Source: an uncultured Pseudodesulfovibrio sp. (lineage in GTDB: Bacteria > Desulfobacterota > Desulfovibrionia > Desulfovibrionales > Desulfovibrionaceae). Taken from it: a stretch of 64,000 nucleotides of DNA. Made by a program: the position numbers and the translations under genes. Under the pieces are notes generated by a model. It did no database searches. It saw only the letters and a list, made by a program, of their open reading frames with translations, and had not been told where the DNA came from. Below are positions 44,694 to 53,428 of the stretch, in pieces; positions within the stretch are counted from its first letter, which is position 1, and each line of letters opens with the position of its first letter. Where the stretch lies: assembly GCF_963675635.1 (NCBI RefSeq), contig NZ_OY776488.1, positions 1,339,501 to 1,403,500 on the forward strand, given 5' to 3'.

Positions 44694-45410
44694 CTACCGA
44701 TCTCTTGCCTGATACCGAGACAGTTGGGCCTCCAGACGTCGGCTGTAGGAAGTCAGGATATAACACAGCAGGAAATACAACCCCGCAATGGTAATCCAGA
44801 CTTCAAAGGAAGCGACCATTTCCCGATTATCCACCTGAACACCGGTGCGAGTCAACTCACTCACCCCCAGAATAGATGCCAGAGATGTATCCTTTGTCAG
44901 TGAAACAAACTGATTCACAAAAGAGGGGATCATGTTCCTCAGCGCCTGTGGCAGTATGACAAACCGCATTGCTTGAACCTGGGACAACCCGGTACCGCGT
45001 GCAGCTTCAAGCTGCCCCTTGGGCAAAGCCAACACTCCTGCCCGAACAATTTCGGCTACATATGCACCAGTAAAAATCATGAAACATGCAACGGTTGTCG
45101 AAAATGCGGGTAATGATTGTCCGATAAGAACCGGAGCCAGAAAGAAAAACCAGAAGATAAGCAGCAACAACGGCATGCCACGAACCATTTCAATATAAAC
45201 GACTGCTGGCAGTTTAAACCACCAACGCTTGGAAAGACGCATGAGCCCGGCTGCCATTCCAATCCAGAATGCGCCGAATATACCCAAGGCAGCCATGATA
45301 ATGGCGGACAGCATGCCACCCACGTCGTGGATAAAAGGGAAAACCAAATCAAACTTGGTCTGGCCCCACAAAAAATAGTCGAAATTGTCTATGACGATAT
45401 CCCAATGCAT
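44694..45410 (-). CDS. Amino-acid ABC permease (second of two)
   Basis: The 238-residue HisMQ-type permease has IEMVRGMPLLLLIFW and an EAA loop (EAARGTGLSQVQAMRFVILP). It corresponds to the second half of the fused permease at 12.1-13.9 kb and pairs with the upstream permease to form the channel. It is the last gene of the operon, nine bases after its partner. Confidence 0.92.
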   Translation of the reverse strand: MHWDIVIDNFDYFLWGQTKFDLVFPFIHDVGGMLSAIIMAALGIFGAFWIGMAAGLMRLSKRWWFKLPAVVYIEMVRGMPLLLLIFWFFFLAPVLIGQSLPAFSTTVACFMIFTGAYVAEIVRAGVLALPKGQLEAARGTGLSQVQAMRFVILPQALRNMIPSFVNQFVSLTKDTSLASILGVSELTRTGVQVDNREMVASFEVWITIAGLYFLLCYILTSYSRRLEAQLSRYQARDR

Positions 45411-45419
45411 ACCCGCCCC

Positions 45420-46187
45420 CTAGTACATGACCTGAATCATGAAGTGCTTGTTATACATGGTGATACAGAATGAAACCACCAGGGAGATCGCCAGATAAAT
45501 CAACAGCGCTACAGAAAATGCTTCAAACGGGATGGAATGATACGACTCAATCTGTGTCGCCTGAAACATCATCTCACCCACACCAATGACCATGCACAGC
45601 GATGAGTTCTTAATCAGGTTGAGTGCCTGTGATATAAGCGGAGGAATAACGATGCGCAAAGCCTGGGGCATGATCACATACCGATACCCCTGCAAAAACG
45701 AAAGCCCTACTGCACGGGACGCCTCAAGCTGATTCTTGGGAATGGAAAAGATACCGGCCCGAATTTCTTCGGCGACAAACGCTGAAGTATACACGGTCAA
45801 TGCGATAACGCCGGTTATCAACTCAACATTGAACAGAACCCACTCGCCCATAAATTCATGTCCGAACAAGGCAAATGGTCCGGGAAACCAATAGAACAAA
45901 TCGTTCATCCACTCATTGATACCTGCCGGGATGACGAAGTGCGAAGCATTGTACCAGAAAAAGATCTGAACAAGCAGCGGAGTATTCCGGAAAAATTCTG
46001 TATATGCCAGTGCAAACCACTGGAAAGGCTTGAAGGGAGTCATCCGCAGAACACAAATGATAATCCCGAGTACCATAGCACCGACTAAAGATATCGAAGA
46101 TATCTGCAACGTCGTGGTGAACCCCTCCCACATCCACTGGGCAGGTTCGCCGGAAAACATTTTGGCCCATTGAAAATTATAATCCAA
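45420..46187 (-). CDS. Amino-acid ABC permease (first of two)
   Basis: The 255-residue permease has FRNTPLLVQIFFW and an EAA loop (EASRAVGLSFLQGYRYVIMP), matching the first half of the fused permease in the first cluster. The most likely start is a TTG at 46187, giving MDYNFQWAK; the nearby ATG is out of frame. The ribosome-binding site is weak (GGATGGAA). About 35 extra residues between the FRNTPL motif and the next segment form a periplasmic loop. Confidence 0.9.
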   Translation of the reverse strand: MDYNFQWAKMFSGEPAQWMWEGFTTTLQISSISLVGAMVLGIIICVLRMTPFKPFQWFALAYTEFFRNTPLLVQIFFWYNASHFVIPAGINEWMNDLFYWFPGPFALFGHEFMGEWVLFNVELITGVIALTVYTSAFVAEEIRAGIFSIPKNQLEASRAVGLSFLQGYRYVIMPQALRIVIPPLISQALNLIKNSSLCMVIGVGEMMFQATQIESYHSIPFEAFSVALLIYLAISLVVSFCITMYNKHFMIQVMY

Positions 46188-46222
46188 AATTCCATCCGTG
46201 GTTGCTGTTAGAAGAAAGGAAA

Positions 46223-46249
46223 GCCGGGAACGCTCTTGGCGCCCCCGGC
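46223..46249 (-). terminator. Hairpin between binding-protein and permease genes
   Basis: GCCGGG (46223-46228) pairs with CCCGGC (46244-46249), followed on the minus strand by a T-rich tract interrupted by C. It is weaker than the equivalent hairpins in the other transporter operons. Confidence 0.5.
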
Positions 46250-46268
46250 ATATCAGTTAATCCAGACC

Positions 46269-47075
46269 TTACATAGGCCAGAGCTCGATGGTCCAACCTT
46301 CAGGCAGGTCGTATCCCATCCACTTCTTGAACAGCTGTTGGTAGGTTCCGTCCAACCACATCTCGTTGAGACACTTGTTAACGAAATCACGGAAAGCGGA
46401 ATCATTCTGGGGCAGCCCGAGACCGTAGGGTTCGGAAGCAATGAACTCACCCACGATTTCCCAGGCTTCGGGATTGTCATCACTGGCCTTGAGACCTGCC
46501 AGAATACCGGAATCAGTGGTCACAGCTTTGACCTTACCCTGCTTCAGCGCCATGAAAGCCTGAGGGTATTCGTCATAGGAAATGACGTGTGCCTTGGGCT
46601 GGGCATTCTTGATATTCTTTTCAGAGGTGGAGCCTTTGACAGTACCCACTTTCTTGTTGGCGAGATCTGCAGCGGAAGCGACACCGCCGCCTTTCTTCAC
46701 GAGAAGTTTCTGACCATCCATGAAATACGTAATGGAAAAATCAATCTGCTCATCACGAGAGAACTTATGAGTCATGGTAGCGGCCAGCATGTCCACGGAA
46801 CCCTGAACCAGCATGGGAATGCGATTCTTGGAAGTAACAACCTTGAATTCAGTTTTCACGCCAAGTTTGGCAGCTATGTACTTGCAGATATCGATATCAA
46901 AACCGACCAGTTCCTTGGACTCGGCATCAATAAAGCCAAACAGATTGACGGAGTCCTTGACGCCGCATGTCAGCACGCCTTTCGCTTTCACATCTTCGAT
47001 CTTGCCAGCAGAAGCTATGCTCGCGGCAAACATGAAGGACAGCACCAGAGCCAGAATAATTACCAACCGTTTCAT
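46269..47075 (-). CDS. Amino-acid ABC transporter periplasmic binding protein
   Basis: The 268-residue protein has a signal peptide (ending in ASA) and a family 3 solute-binding fold with GFDIDICKYIAAKLG. It belongs to the third polar amino-acid transporter of the window. Ligand specificity cannot be assigned. A ribosome-binding site (GAGAGGA) precedes the ATG. It lies 40 bases after the ATPase gene. Confidence 0.92.
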   Translation of the reverse strand: MKRLVIILALVLSFMFAASIASAGKIEDVKAKGVLTCGVKDSVNLFGFIDAESKELVGFDIDICKYIAAKLGVKTEFKVVTSKNRIPMLVQGSVDMLAATMTHKFSRDEQIDFSITYFMDGQKLLVKKGGGVASAADLANKKVGTVKGSTSEKNIKNAQPKAHVISYDEYPQAFMALKQGKVKAVTTDSGILAGLKASDDNPEAWEIVGEFIASEPYGLGLPQNDSAFRDFVNKCLNEMWLDGTYQQLFKKWMGYDLPEGWTIELWPM

Positions 47076-47115
47076 TAACCCTCTCCTCTCTCTTGGAGTT
47101 TAATGTATATACCGA

Positions 47116-47844
47116 CTAAAGAATTTCCTTCAGGAAGTTCTTTGTACGCTCGTGTTGGGGATTCTTAAAGAATTCATCCGGCGGAGCCTGCTCCACCACC
47201 ACACCGCCGTCCATAAACAGAACTCGATCGCAGACTTCACGGGCAAAACCCATTTCATGGGTAACGCACAGCATGGTCATGCCTTCGCGAGCCAGGTCCT
47301 TCATGACGTTGAGGACTTCGTTGATCATTTCCGGGTCCAAGGCAGACGTCGGCTCATCAAAAAGCATAACTTTGGGTTTCATAGCCAAAGAGCGGGCGAT
47401 AGCCACACGCTGCTGCTGACCACCCGAAAGTTCTGCGGGATATTTGTGTGCCTGATCGTGGATGCCCACTCGTTCGAGCAAGCTGAGGGCGACAGTTTCG
47501 GCCTCTTCCTTGGGAACATTTTTGACCTTGATGGGCGCCAAGGTAACGTTTTTCAAGACTGTCAGGTGGGGGTACAGATTGAACTGCTGAAACACGATAC
47601 CGATTTCAGCACGCAAATCATTGACGTTGACGTCCTTGTCCAGGATGTCCTTGCCGTCAAAAAGGATTTGCCCCTTCTGATACTCCTCCAACCGATTGAT
47701 ACAGCGAATAAACGTGGACTTACCAGAACCCGAAGGACCACAGATGGCCAGGACTTCGCCCTTGTTCACGGATTCGGTAATACCTTGTAATACGTGAAAA
47801 TCACCATACCACTTGTGCAGTTTCTGCACTTCTATCATTGCCAT
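47116..47844 (-). CDS. Amino-acid ABC transporter ATPase
   Basis: The 242-residue ATPase has Walker [10 protein letters not shown], signature LSGGQQQR and Walker [13 protein letters not shown]. It is the first gene of the operon (ATPase, binding protein, permease, permease). GAGGAG lies about ten bases before the ATG at 47844; a second ATG two codons later is possible. A terminator-like hairpin in the leader suggests attenuation. Confidence 0.92.
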   Translation of the reverse strand: MAMIEVQKLHKWYGDFHVLQGITESVNKGEVLAICGPSGSGKSTFIRCINRLEEYQKGQILFDGKDILDKDVNVNDLRAEIGIVFQQFNLYPHLTVLKNVTLAPIKVKNVPKEEAETVALSLLERVGIHDQAHKYPAELSGGQQQRVAIARSLAMKPKVMLFDEPTSALDPEMINEVLNVMKDLAREGMTMLCVTHEMGFAREVCDRVLFMDGGVVVEQAPPDEFFKNPQHERTKNFLKEIL

Positions 47845-47881
47845 TTGAAGATTTCTCCTCAGGATAAATTTTGGGAAAAAA

Positions 47882-47928
47882 CAAAAAAAGCCCGCCGACG
47901 TGTCACATTTCCCGACAGTCGGGCGGAG
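47882..47928 (-). promoter_or_regulatory. Terminator-like hairpin in the transporter leader
   Basis: On the minus strand a G-C-rich imperfect hairpin (CGAC/GTCG and TGTC/GACA pairs, plus GCCCG/CGGGC as an alternative) precedes seven T residues, 38 bases upstream of the ATPase start. The previous gene already has its own terminator at 48054, so this one lies in the leader and could attenuate the operon. Confidence 0.5.
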
Positions 47929-48053
47929 CTACTTGAACAGAAAGGAAAGATTGTCCAAAAACCGAAAAAAGTCAAGATACAGTTGCTTTCACGACGACTT
48001 CTTCCTTACTCTCTCACATCTTTGTCACTTTCACTTCGCTCCGATTTCCCATT

Positions 48054-48079
48054 AAAAAAGGGAGTCCCAAAGGACTCCC
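48054..48079 (-). terminator. Terminator of the TAXI-TRAP operon
   Basis: GGGAGTCC (48060-48067) pairs with GGACTCCC (48072-48079), loop CAAA, followed by six T residues on the minus strand. Confidence 0.88.
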
Positions 48080-48104
48080 CCTACTATTAATGATTGAATG
48101 GATC

Positions 48105-48503
48105 TCAGTCGTTGCTCGCCTGGTCCTGCATGAACGCACGTACCCTGCGCTGAATACGAATCACCCGTTTGAGCAATTCACCCAGCCCGAACAGGGTGAC
48201 TGACACGACAGTGCTGAGCAGCAGCACACCGAAACCAGCCAGAGCAAACATCCAATTCCTTGCCGAGTCATCGGTGTTGGTGTTCCAAAGTAGAACGAAA
48301 CAGGCGACCAACCCCACAACCCACATCAGGTGTCCTGTGGCGGTAAGCACCCGCTCCATCGGCAGTCTGGAAAACGGATTCTGGACCTTGTAGCCGGTCA
48401 GGTCATCACCTCCGCAAACTGGACATTTCTCCAAATCCGCTGAAAAGGTTTCAAGACAGCGTTCGCATTGAACCATTTTCCTGTAATCACTGAGTTCAGG
48501 CAT
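48105..48503 (-). CDS. Zinc-ribbon membrane protein of unknown function
   Basis: The 132-residue protein begins with a zinc-ribbon (CERC at about residues 13-16 and CPVC at 27-30), then two hydrophobic segments (about 55-75 and 85-110) and a basic tail. Topology suggests the ribbon is cytoplasmic. The family is unknown to me. It lies 18 bases after the TRAP permease gene and before the terminator, so it is part of that operon; a role in transporter assembly or stability is only a guess. Confidence 0.75.
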   Translation of the reverse strand: MPELSDYRKMVQCERCLETFSADLEKCPVCGGDDLTGYKVQNPFSRLPMERVLTATGHLMWVVGLVACFVLLWNTNTDDSARNWMFALAGFGVLLLSTVVSVTLFGLGELLKRVIRIQRRVRAFMQDQASND

Positions 48504-48521
48504 AAGAGTCTCCTTGCACGC

Positions 48522-50603
48522 TTACGCCAGTGCGGCGTCGGCCTTCAGTTGTCTGGGACGCTGAATCAACCACATGGCACCCCACAGGAGTAGACCAACC
48601 GGATAGACCCAGTAACGCATGTCATACGGCAGGCCGACCAGACGGGAGATAAGATCCGGTCTGAACATGACCATGGTAATGGTCAGCAGAATCGGTATCT
48701 CGTAGAATCGGTTCTTGGCAATGAACCACCCCTGTGTGGCCGAGGCAAATGCGAAGTTGCCTATGCATGCCATGGCAAAGATCAGCAACCCCTGAGGCCA
48801 ACTGTCGATATTATGCAGAATCAGGTCGTGGTTGAATATGAACATGAACGGCAAAATGGCCGTACGAATATCATACATAAACCCCTGAAGTCCCGTTTGT
48901 ATGGGTGGCGCCTCGGCAATAGCCGCAGCGGCATATGCCGCCAGGCCGACCGGCGGAGTATCGTCCGCCAAAATGCCGAAGTAGAAACAGAACAGATGCG
49001 CTGCCATAAGCGGCACGAGAAAGCCCTGCAAACCACCGATACTGACAATAGCCGGCGCAGTGAGCGAAGCCATGACAATATAGGTAGCCGTGGTGGGCAG
49101 CCCCATACCGATAAGCAGACTCGCCATCGCCGTAATGACAAGCATCAGGAAGATATTTCCGCCGGACAGAACGTCGATAATCTGCGTAATAAGCCCACCC
49201 AGTCCAAGCGCGACAACCCCCACGATGATACCGGCAGCAGCTGTTGCCATGGCGACACCGGCCATGTTTCGCGCACCCTCAGCCATGGAAAGGAATATAT
49301 CCTTCACACTCTGCTTGATGGCAGGCAAAAGCGGCTGGTTGTCAAGCTTAGCCCTGATCGGCTTTTGCAGCAGCATGATAACCATGAGCACAAGAATGGC
49401 GCGGAAAGCGGCCAGTTCAGGGGAATGGCGCAAGGCAATCAATTCATACAAAAGCATACCGAGCGGTAGCAGGAAATGCAGGCCGGACATGAGTGTCGGC
49501 ATGAATTTCGGCAGTTCAGCACGCGGTATACCCGACAAGCCGAGCTTTGATGCCTCGATATGCGAGATGTAAAGAAGCGCAGCATAGGAAGCAAAAGCCG
49601 GAACCGCAGCCGCCTTGACGACTTCAATATACGGCACGTTGACATACTCGGCGATAATGAAGGCTGCAGCCCCCATAATGGGCGGAGCGAGCTGGCCGTC
49701 AGTGGACGCAGCCACTTCGATGGCCCCTGCCTTTGTCGCCGGATACCCGACCTTTTTCATTAATGGAATGGTAAAGGTTCCGGTAGTTACGATATTGGCG
49801 ATGGAAGAGCCGGATACCATACCAGTCAGCCCGGAACCGAGAATTGCCGCCTTGGCAGGCCCACCCTTGAATCCTCCAAGGATGCACAAAGCCAACTGGA
49901 TGAAGAAATGTCCAGCGCCTGCTTTCTCAAGCATGGTCCCGAACAGCACGAACAAAAAGACGATGGTCGCAGACACATCCAGCGGGATACCGTATATTCC
50001 TTCTGAACTCATAGCCATCTGTCCAATGAAACGATTCAGGGAAACGCCTTTGAACGCAATAACGTCCGGCATGTACGGTCCGAGAAACGCATACGCACAG
50101 AACAGAAGAGCAATAACGGGCAATGCCGGCCCGATAACGCGCCTAGTTGCTTCAAGCAGCAGGCCGACCAGCATCAGTCCAAACAGGATATCCCGAGTGG
50201 TCGGCGCTCCGTAGCGCATGGCTATTCCATCATAATCAATGAAGATATACAGGGCCGCGAATGCTGCCAGTATACCAAAGATATAATCCAGAATAGTTAC
50301 GCGATTCATGATCATGAGAAATCTGAGATCAGGCCGCCACTTGGGGTTCCCCTTCATCATGGGTACGTTCAGAAATACGAGCAGAATGGCGAATGCCAAA
50401 TGGAAGGCCCTGATATACAGGGTATCCAGAATCAGCCAACTGGCTATGGAGAGTTGGAACAGCGACCACATAATAGCAATGGCAATGGTCAACGTCCTTG
50501 TGACACCGACGCTATCACCTTGCAAACCGTGTTCGGCCTCGGCCAATTCCCGGGCGTACTCCACCCCTTTTACATTGTTGTCGTCTACAATCTTATCTAC
50601 CAT
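48522..50603 (-). CDS. TRAP transporter fused permease (4TM/12TM)
   Basis: The protein has about 693 residues, starting at the ATG at 50603 (MVDKIVDD) after AGGGAG. A longer frame begins at a TTG inside the upstream hairpin and is unlikely. It contains the small (DctQ-like) and large (DctM-like) membrane domains in one chain, with about 16 or more membrane segments and the ALGLGGLITQIIDVLSGGN and IGMGLPTTATYIVMA motifs. It imports an organic anion or similar substrate using an ion gradient, with the TAXI binding protein encoded upstream. Confidence 0.92.
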   Translation of the reverse strand: MVDKIVDDNNVKGVEYARELAEAEHGLQGDSVGVTRTLTIAIAIMWSLFQLSIASWLILDTLYIRAFHLAFAILLVFLNVPMMKGNPKWRPDLRFLMIMNRVTILDYIFGILAAFAALYIFIDYDGIAMRYGAPTTRDILFGLMLVGLLLEATRRVIGPALPVIALLFCAYAFLGPYMPDVIAFKGVSLNRFIGQMAMSSEGIYGIPLDVSATIVFLFVLFGTMLEKAGAGHFFIQLALCILGGFKGGPAKAAILGSGLTGMVSGSSIANIVTTGTFTIPLMKKVGYPATKAGAIEVAASTDGQLAPPIMGAAAFIIAEYVNVPYIEVVKAAAVPAFASYAALLYISHIEASKLGLSGIPRAELPKFMPTLMSGLHFLLPLGMLLYELIALRHSPELAAFRAILVLMVIMLLQKPIRAKLDNQPLLPAIKQSVKDIFLSMAEGARNMAGVAMATAAAGIIVGVVALGLGGLITQIIDVLSGGNIFLMLVITAMASLLIGMGLPTTATYIVMASLTAPAIVSIGGLQGFLVPLMAAHLFCFYFGILADDTPPVGLAAYAAAAIAEAPPIQTGLQGFMYDIRTAILPFMFIFNHDLILHNIDSWPQGLLIFAMACIGNFAFASATQGWFIAKNRFYEIPILLTITMVMFRPDLISRLVGLPYDMRYWVYPVGLLLWGAMWLIQRPRQLKADAALA

Positions 50604-50699
50604 TTCTCCCTCGGTCGCTGTGGTGGCGTAAATCAAAGAGCCGCCTGCAAGCTCCCCTGCAAACGGCGGCAGCACGGCCGAATCCGGCCTGCGCAAAAT

Positions 50700-50727
50700 G
50701 TAACCGGGCAGCAAACCGCCCGGTTAC
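50700..50727 (-). terminator. Stable hairpin between TAXI and TRAP permease genes
   Basis: A perfect 10-bp stem (50700-50709 with 50718-50727) and 8-base loop lie 22 bases after the binding-protein stop, with only a short T stretch beyond. It likely gives differential expression or protects the upstream mRNA. Confidence 0.7.
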
Positions 50728-50749
50728 GATAATGCGTAAGAAGTGCGAC

Positions 50750-51718
50750 CTATTTGAGGCCGGCTTCCTTATAGTACTTCATTGCGCCGGGATGAATCGG
50801 AGCGGACAGACCCTGCAGCATGCCTTCCTTGGTCAGAACAGCGTATGCGGGATGCAGTTTTTTGAATTCTTCAAAATTGTCGAAGACTTCCTTGGTGATG
50901 GCATAAACGACATCATCAGGAACATCAGCAGAAGTCACAAAGGTTGCCTTCACGCCAAAGCTGGGGACGTCTGCACCGGCATTGGCTGCGCTTGGATAAT
51001 TGCTCATGGGAATGACGGACGGAGCATAGTAAGGGAATTTATCATACAGGGAATCAACACCAGTAATGGCCACGATATTGACCTTACGAGCACCGGCACA
51101 AGCTTCCTTGATAGCACCGGAGGGATGACCGACGGTGTAGAAGAATGCATCGATACGGCCGTCCTGCAACAGACCGGGAGCCTCGGCAGCCTTGACCTTT
51201 TCAGCATCAATATCATCAAGGGTCAGACCGGCTGCGGCCAAAGCGTCAATAGAGTTCTGGAGCTGACCGGAACCGGGGTTGCCGATGTTGACTTTCTTGC
51301 CTTTGAGGTCCTTGATACCGTTGATTCCAGTGTCAGCACCAGCGACCAGGGTCACGGACTCGGGATGAATCGAGAAAACTGCACGCAGTTTCTTCTGGGG
51401 CTTGCCATCCCATTCAGCAATACCTTCATACGCCTGATATTGACGATCGGACTGGACAACACCGAACTCAAGGTCACCAGCCATGACGGCGTTGACATTG
51501 AACACGGAACCGCCGGTTGACTCAACCGTAGCGCGGATGCCGTAGACATCTTTTTTCTGGTTCACAATCTTGGCAATGGCACCACCAGTAGGATAATAAA
51601 CACCAGTGATACCACCAGTACCGATGGTCACGAATTTTGTTTTACCAGCAGATGCAGGGACGACGGTGAGCATATAGCCCAAGCAAAGCAGCATGGCCAC
51701 GTACAGAATTCTTTTCAT
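50750..51718 (-). CDS. TAXI-family TRAP binding protein
   Basis: The 322-residue protein has a signal peptide (ending in ASA) and the TAXI family opening (TIGTGGITGVYYPTGGAIAK). It binds the transporter substrate in the periplasm. TAXI proteins are known to work with fused 4TM/12TM permeases, as here; glutamate or similar anions are known ligands in a few cases only. It is the first gene of the operon, divergent from the ATP-grasp/aminomutase-like operon. Confidence 0.92.
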   Translation of the reverse strand: MKRILYVAMLLCLGYMLTVVPASAGKTKFVTIGTGGITGVYYPTGGAIAKIVNQKKDVYGIRATVESTGGSVFNVNAVMAGDLEFGVVQSDRQYQAYEGIAEWDGKPQKKLRAVFSIHPESVTLVAGADTGINGIKDLKGKKVNIGNPGSGQLQNSIDALAAAGLTLDDIDAEKVKAAEAPGLLQDGRIDAFFYTVGHPSGAIKEACAGARKVNIVAITGVDSLYDKFPYYAPSVIPMSNYPSAANAGADVPSFGVKATFVTSADVPDDVVYAITKEVFDNFEEFKKLHPAYAVLTKEGMLQGLSAPIHPGAMKYYKEAGLK

Positions 51719-52026
51719 TCTCAGTTCCTCCAGAACAAAAAAACAGTTAACCCAATGGAGCCGACCCCTCTCAAAGCCCGACCCTTAATGAAAACCCACA
51801 AGGACTTTCACGAAAACACAGCAACAGCCGATTTACCACTTACGTCAAACACGACGTGTGAGATTTCTAGCCGACATACCGATTTACCAAAAAACGTTTT
51901 TTTTCGCAACGGGTTATTCCAAAAGGAGAGACAGGCCGATCGATTTCTGATAATCGCAGATAAGCTTTTATAATGAGTATCGGTAAAATGAACCTGTAAA
52001 CCCTTTTTGGGAAGCATTAATCAGAC
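51719..52026. promoter_or_regulatory. Shared upstream region of TAXI-TRAP and ATP-grasp operons
   Basis: This gap of about 308 bases holds no gene that I can support. On the + strand a perfect -10 box TATAAT lies at 51969-51974, with only a weak -35 (TTCTGA at 51945-51950, 18 bases away); it would give a leader of about 45 bases. The ribosome-binding site of the + gene is weak. AAAACG followed by eight T residues near 51893-51905 is a notable run, but I cannot assign it. Confidence 0.45.
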
Positions 52027-53427
52027 ATGGATGAACCGCTCTTTACGAATATTGACCTAGACCCCGCCTTCACATATTTCCTCTTTATTGGCGAATTGAA
52101 GGCCTACGGACTCAACCATTTCGTCGCCAAAGCCCTTGAAAGGGAATTCGATACACCGTTCAAAGCCATTTCCATCGCTCCCGATCTTATCGACACCACC
52201 GCTTTCACAAATCTGACGGTCTTCAACTCAACCGCAAGGAGTGAGCGAGAAGCCGCAGGCCGAAAAGTTGCCTACCGCACCCCCATGTCCGTTTTTTCAG
52301 GTGAAGTGTCAAAATCGACATATATCAGGTCGCTGCTGGACACGCTGCTCAAACAACAGGACCACATCTTTGTCTGGATGTTTGAAAGCAGACCGGAACT
52401 GGACCTCGGTCACCCCGACAAAATCACCCTGCTCGGCCCCAGAGCCGACCTTATAGAGCACCTGAACGACAAGACCTGGCAATATGAGACATTCTCCAAA
52501 GTGGCGCCCGTTGTGGATTTCATGATCTGCTGCGGGACCGACGCTCTGGAGCAAGGCCTCAAGGAATTGGGAGAACGCTCCCCGCACGGCATGTTCGTCT
52601 CGGCCAGTCACAGCGCAGGCGGCGCACAAAGCATGGTATGCCGGTGCGCCAAAGACGCACTTGATCGTTTTACCTGCCCTGAGACACATTACCTTATTAG
52701 TGGATACACGCCGCACACTCATGACCCGACAGTACTCGCCGTTGTCGGCAATGAAAACGAAGTCTATGTGGCCGGAGTCGCTGATATGAACATAGTTGAC
52801 GGCAACAAATTTCGCGGTTCTACATTCCCGTCCATACTCCCTGCCAACGTACAGGCAGACCTGCGTGATTACACTGCCGCTGTTGGACGCGAACTCGGCA
52901 AGCTCGGATTCCGGGGTATCTATGGCTGCGACTACATCGTGACCGAAAACGAGGACATTTTTTTCATTGAGGTCAACGCACGCAAACAGGGAACGACCAT
53001 GGAATTTTGTAGTGCGCTTGAACAGCTATTGCCGGACAAGGCCCCCAGCCTGTTCGATATGGAGTGCTACGCGGTCCTGCACGACGTACTTCCAGCCGAC
53101 TGCCACGAGCCAGACTTCGATGCCATCATCAACGGTGATCTTCACTGGGGCACTTTCAACCACAAGGTCGAAACAGATGTTGTCACGACCGATGTGATCA
53201 AGCAAAGTCTGCCTGAACGGACCCTTTTCGAACAGACGGTTGCTGACGGTCTGCACGGACACATCATTCTTGAACATGCTGGCGATGACGTTCTGGTCAA
53301 AGCCGGGACTTTTCTGGGGCGTGTGGTCGCTGTGGCAGCCACTCGCAAGGACATGCTTCTTGAACTGAAAAACGGAACCAATCGGTTGGCGGAATCCATC
53401 GTCAACCGGGAAACAAACAGGTATTGA
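52027..53427 (+). CDS. ATP-grasp ligase of unknown specificity
   Basis: The 466-residue protein has ATP-grasp features: the nucleotide-binding NDK at residues 147-149, a glycine-rich loop (SASHSAGGAQS, 192-202), and the metal-binding set D302 (GCDYIV) and EVNAR at 315-319. No signal peptide or membrane segment. ATP-grasp enzymes join a carboxylate to an amine or thiol through an acyl phosphate. The best guess is an amide or peptide bond between small molecules. It is the first gene of a three-gene operon, one base before the radical SAM gene. The C-terminal 100 residues are probably a beta-rich domain of unknown role. The substrate is unknown. Confidence 0.85.
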   Translation: MDEPLFTNIDLDPAFTYFLFIGELKAYGLNHFVAKALEREFDTPFKAISIAPDLIDTTAFTNLTVFNSTARSEREAAGRKVAYRTPMSVFSGEVSKSTYIRSLLDTLLKQQDHIFVWMFESRPELDLGHPDKITLLGPRADLIEHLNDKTWQYETFSKVAPVVDFMICCGTDALEQGLKELGERSPHGMFVSASHSAGGAQSMVCRCAKDALDRFTCPETHYLISGYTPHTHDPTVLAVVGNENEVYVAGVADMNIVDGNKFRGSTFPSILPANVQADLRDYTAAVGRELGKLGFRGIYGCDYIVTENEDIFFIEVNARKQGTTMEFCSALEQLLPDKAPSLFDMECYAVLHDVLPADCHEPDFDAIINGDLHWGTFNHKVETDVVTTDVIKQSLPERTLFEQTVADGLHGHIILEHAGDDVLVKAGTFLGRVVAVAATRKDMLLELKNGTNRLAESIVNRETNRY

Positions 53428-53428
53428 T

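Noticed and set aside
50604-50714. Extended N-terminus for the TRAP permease
   Set aside because: The extension begins at a TTG inside a transcription hairpin and encodes no family sequence.
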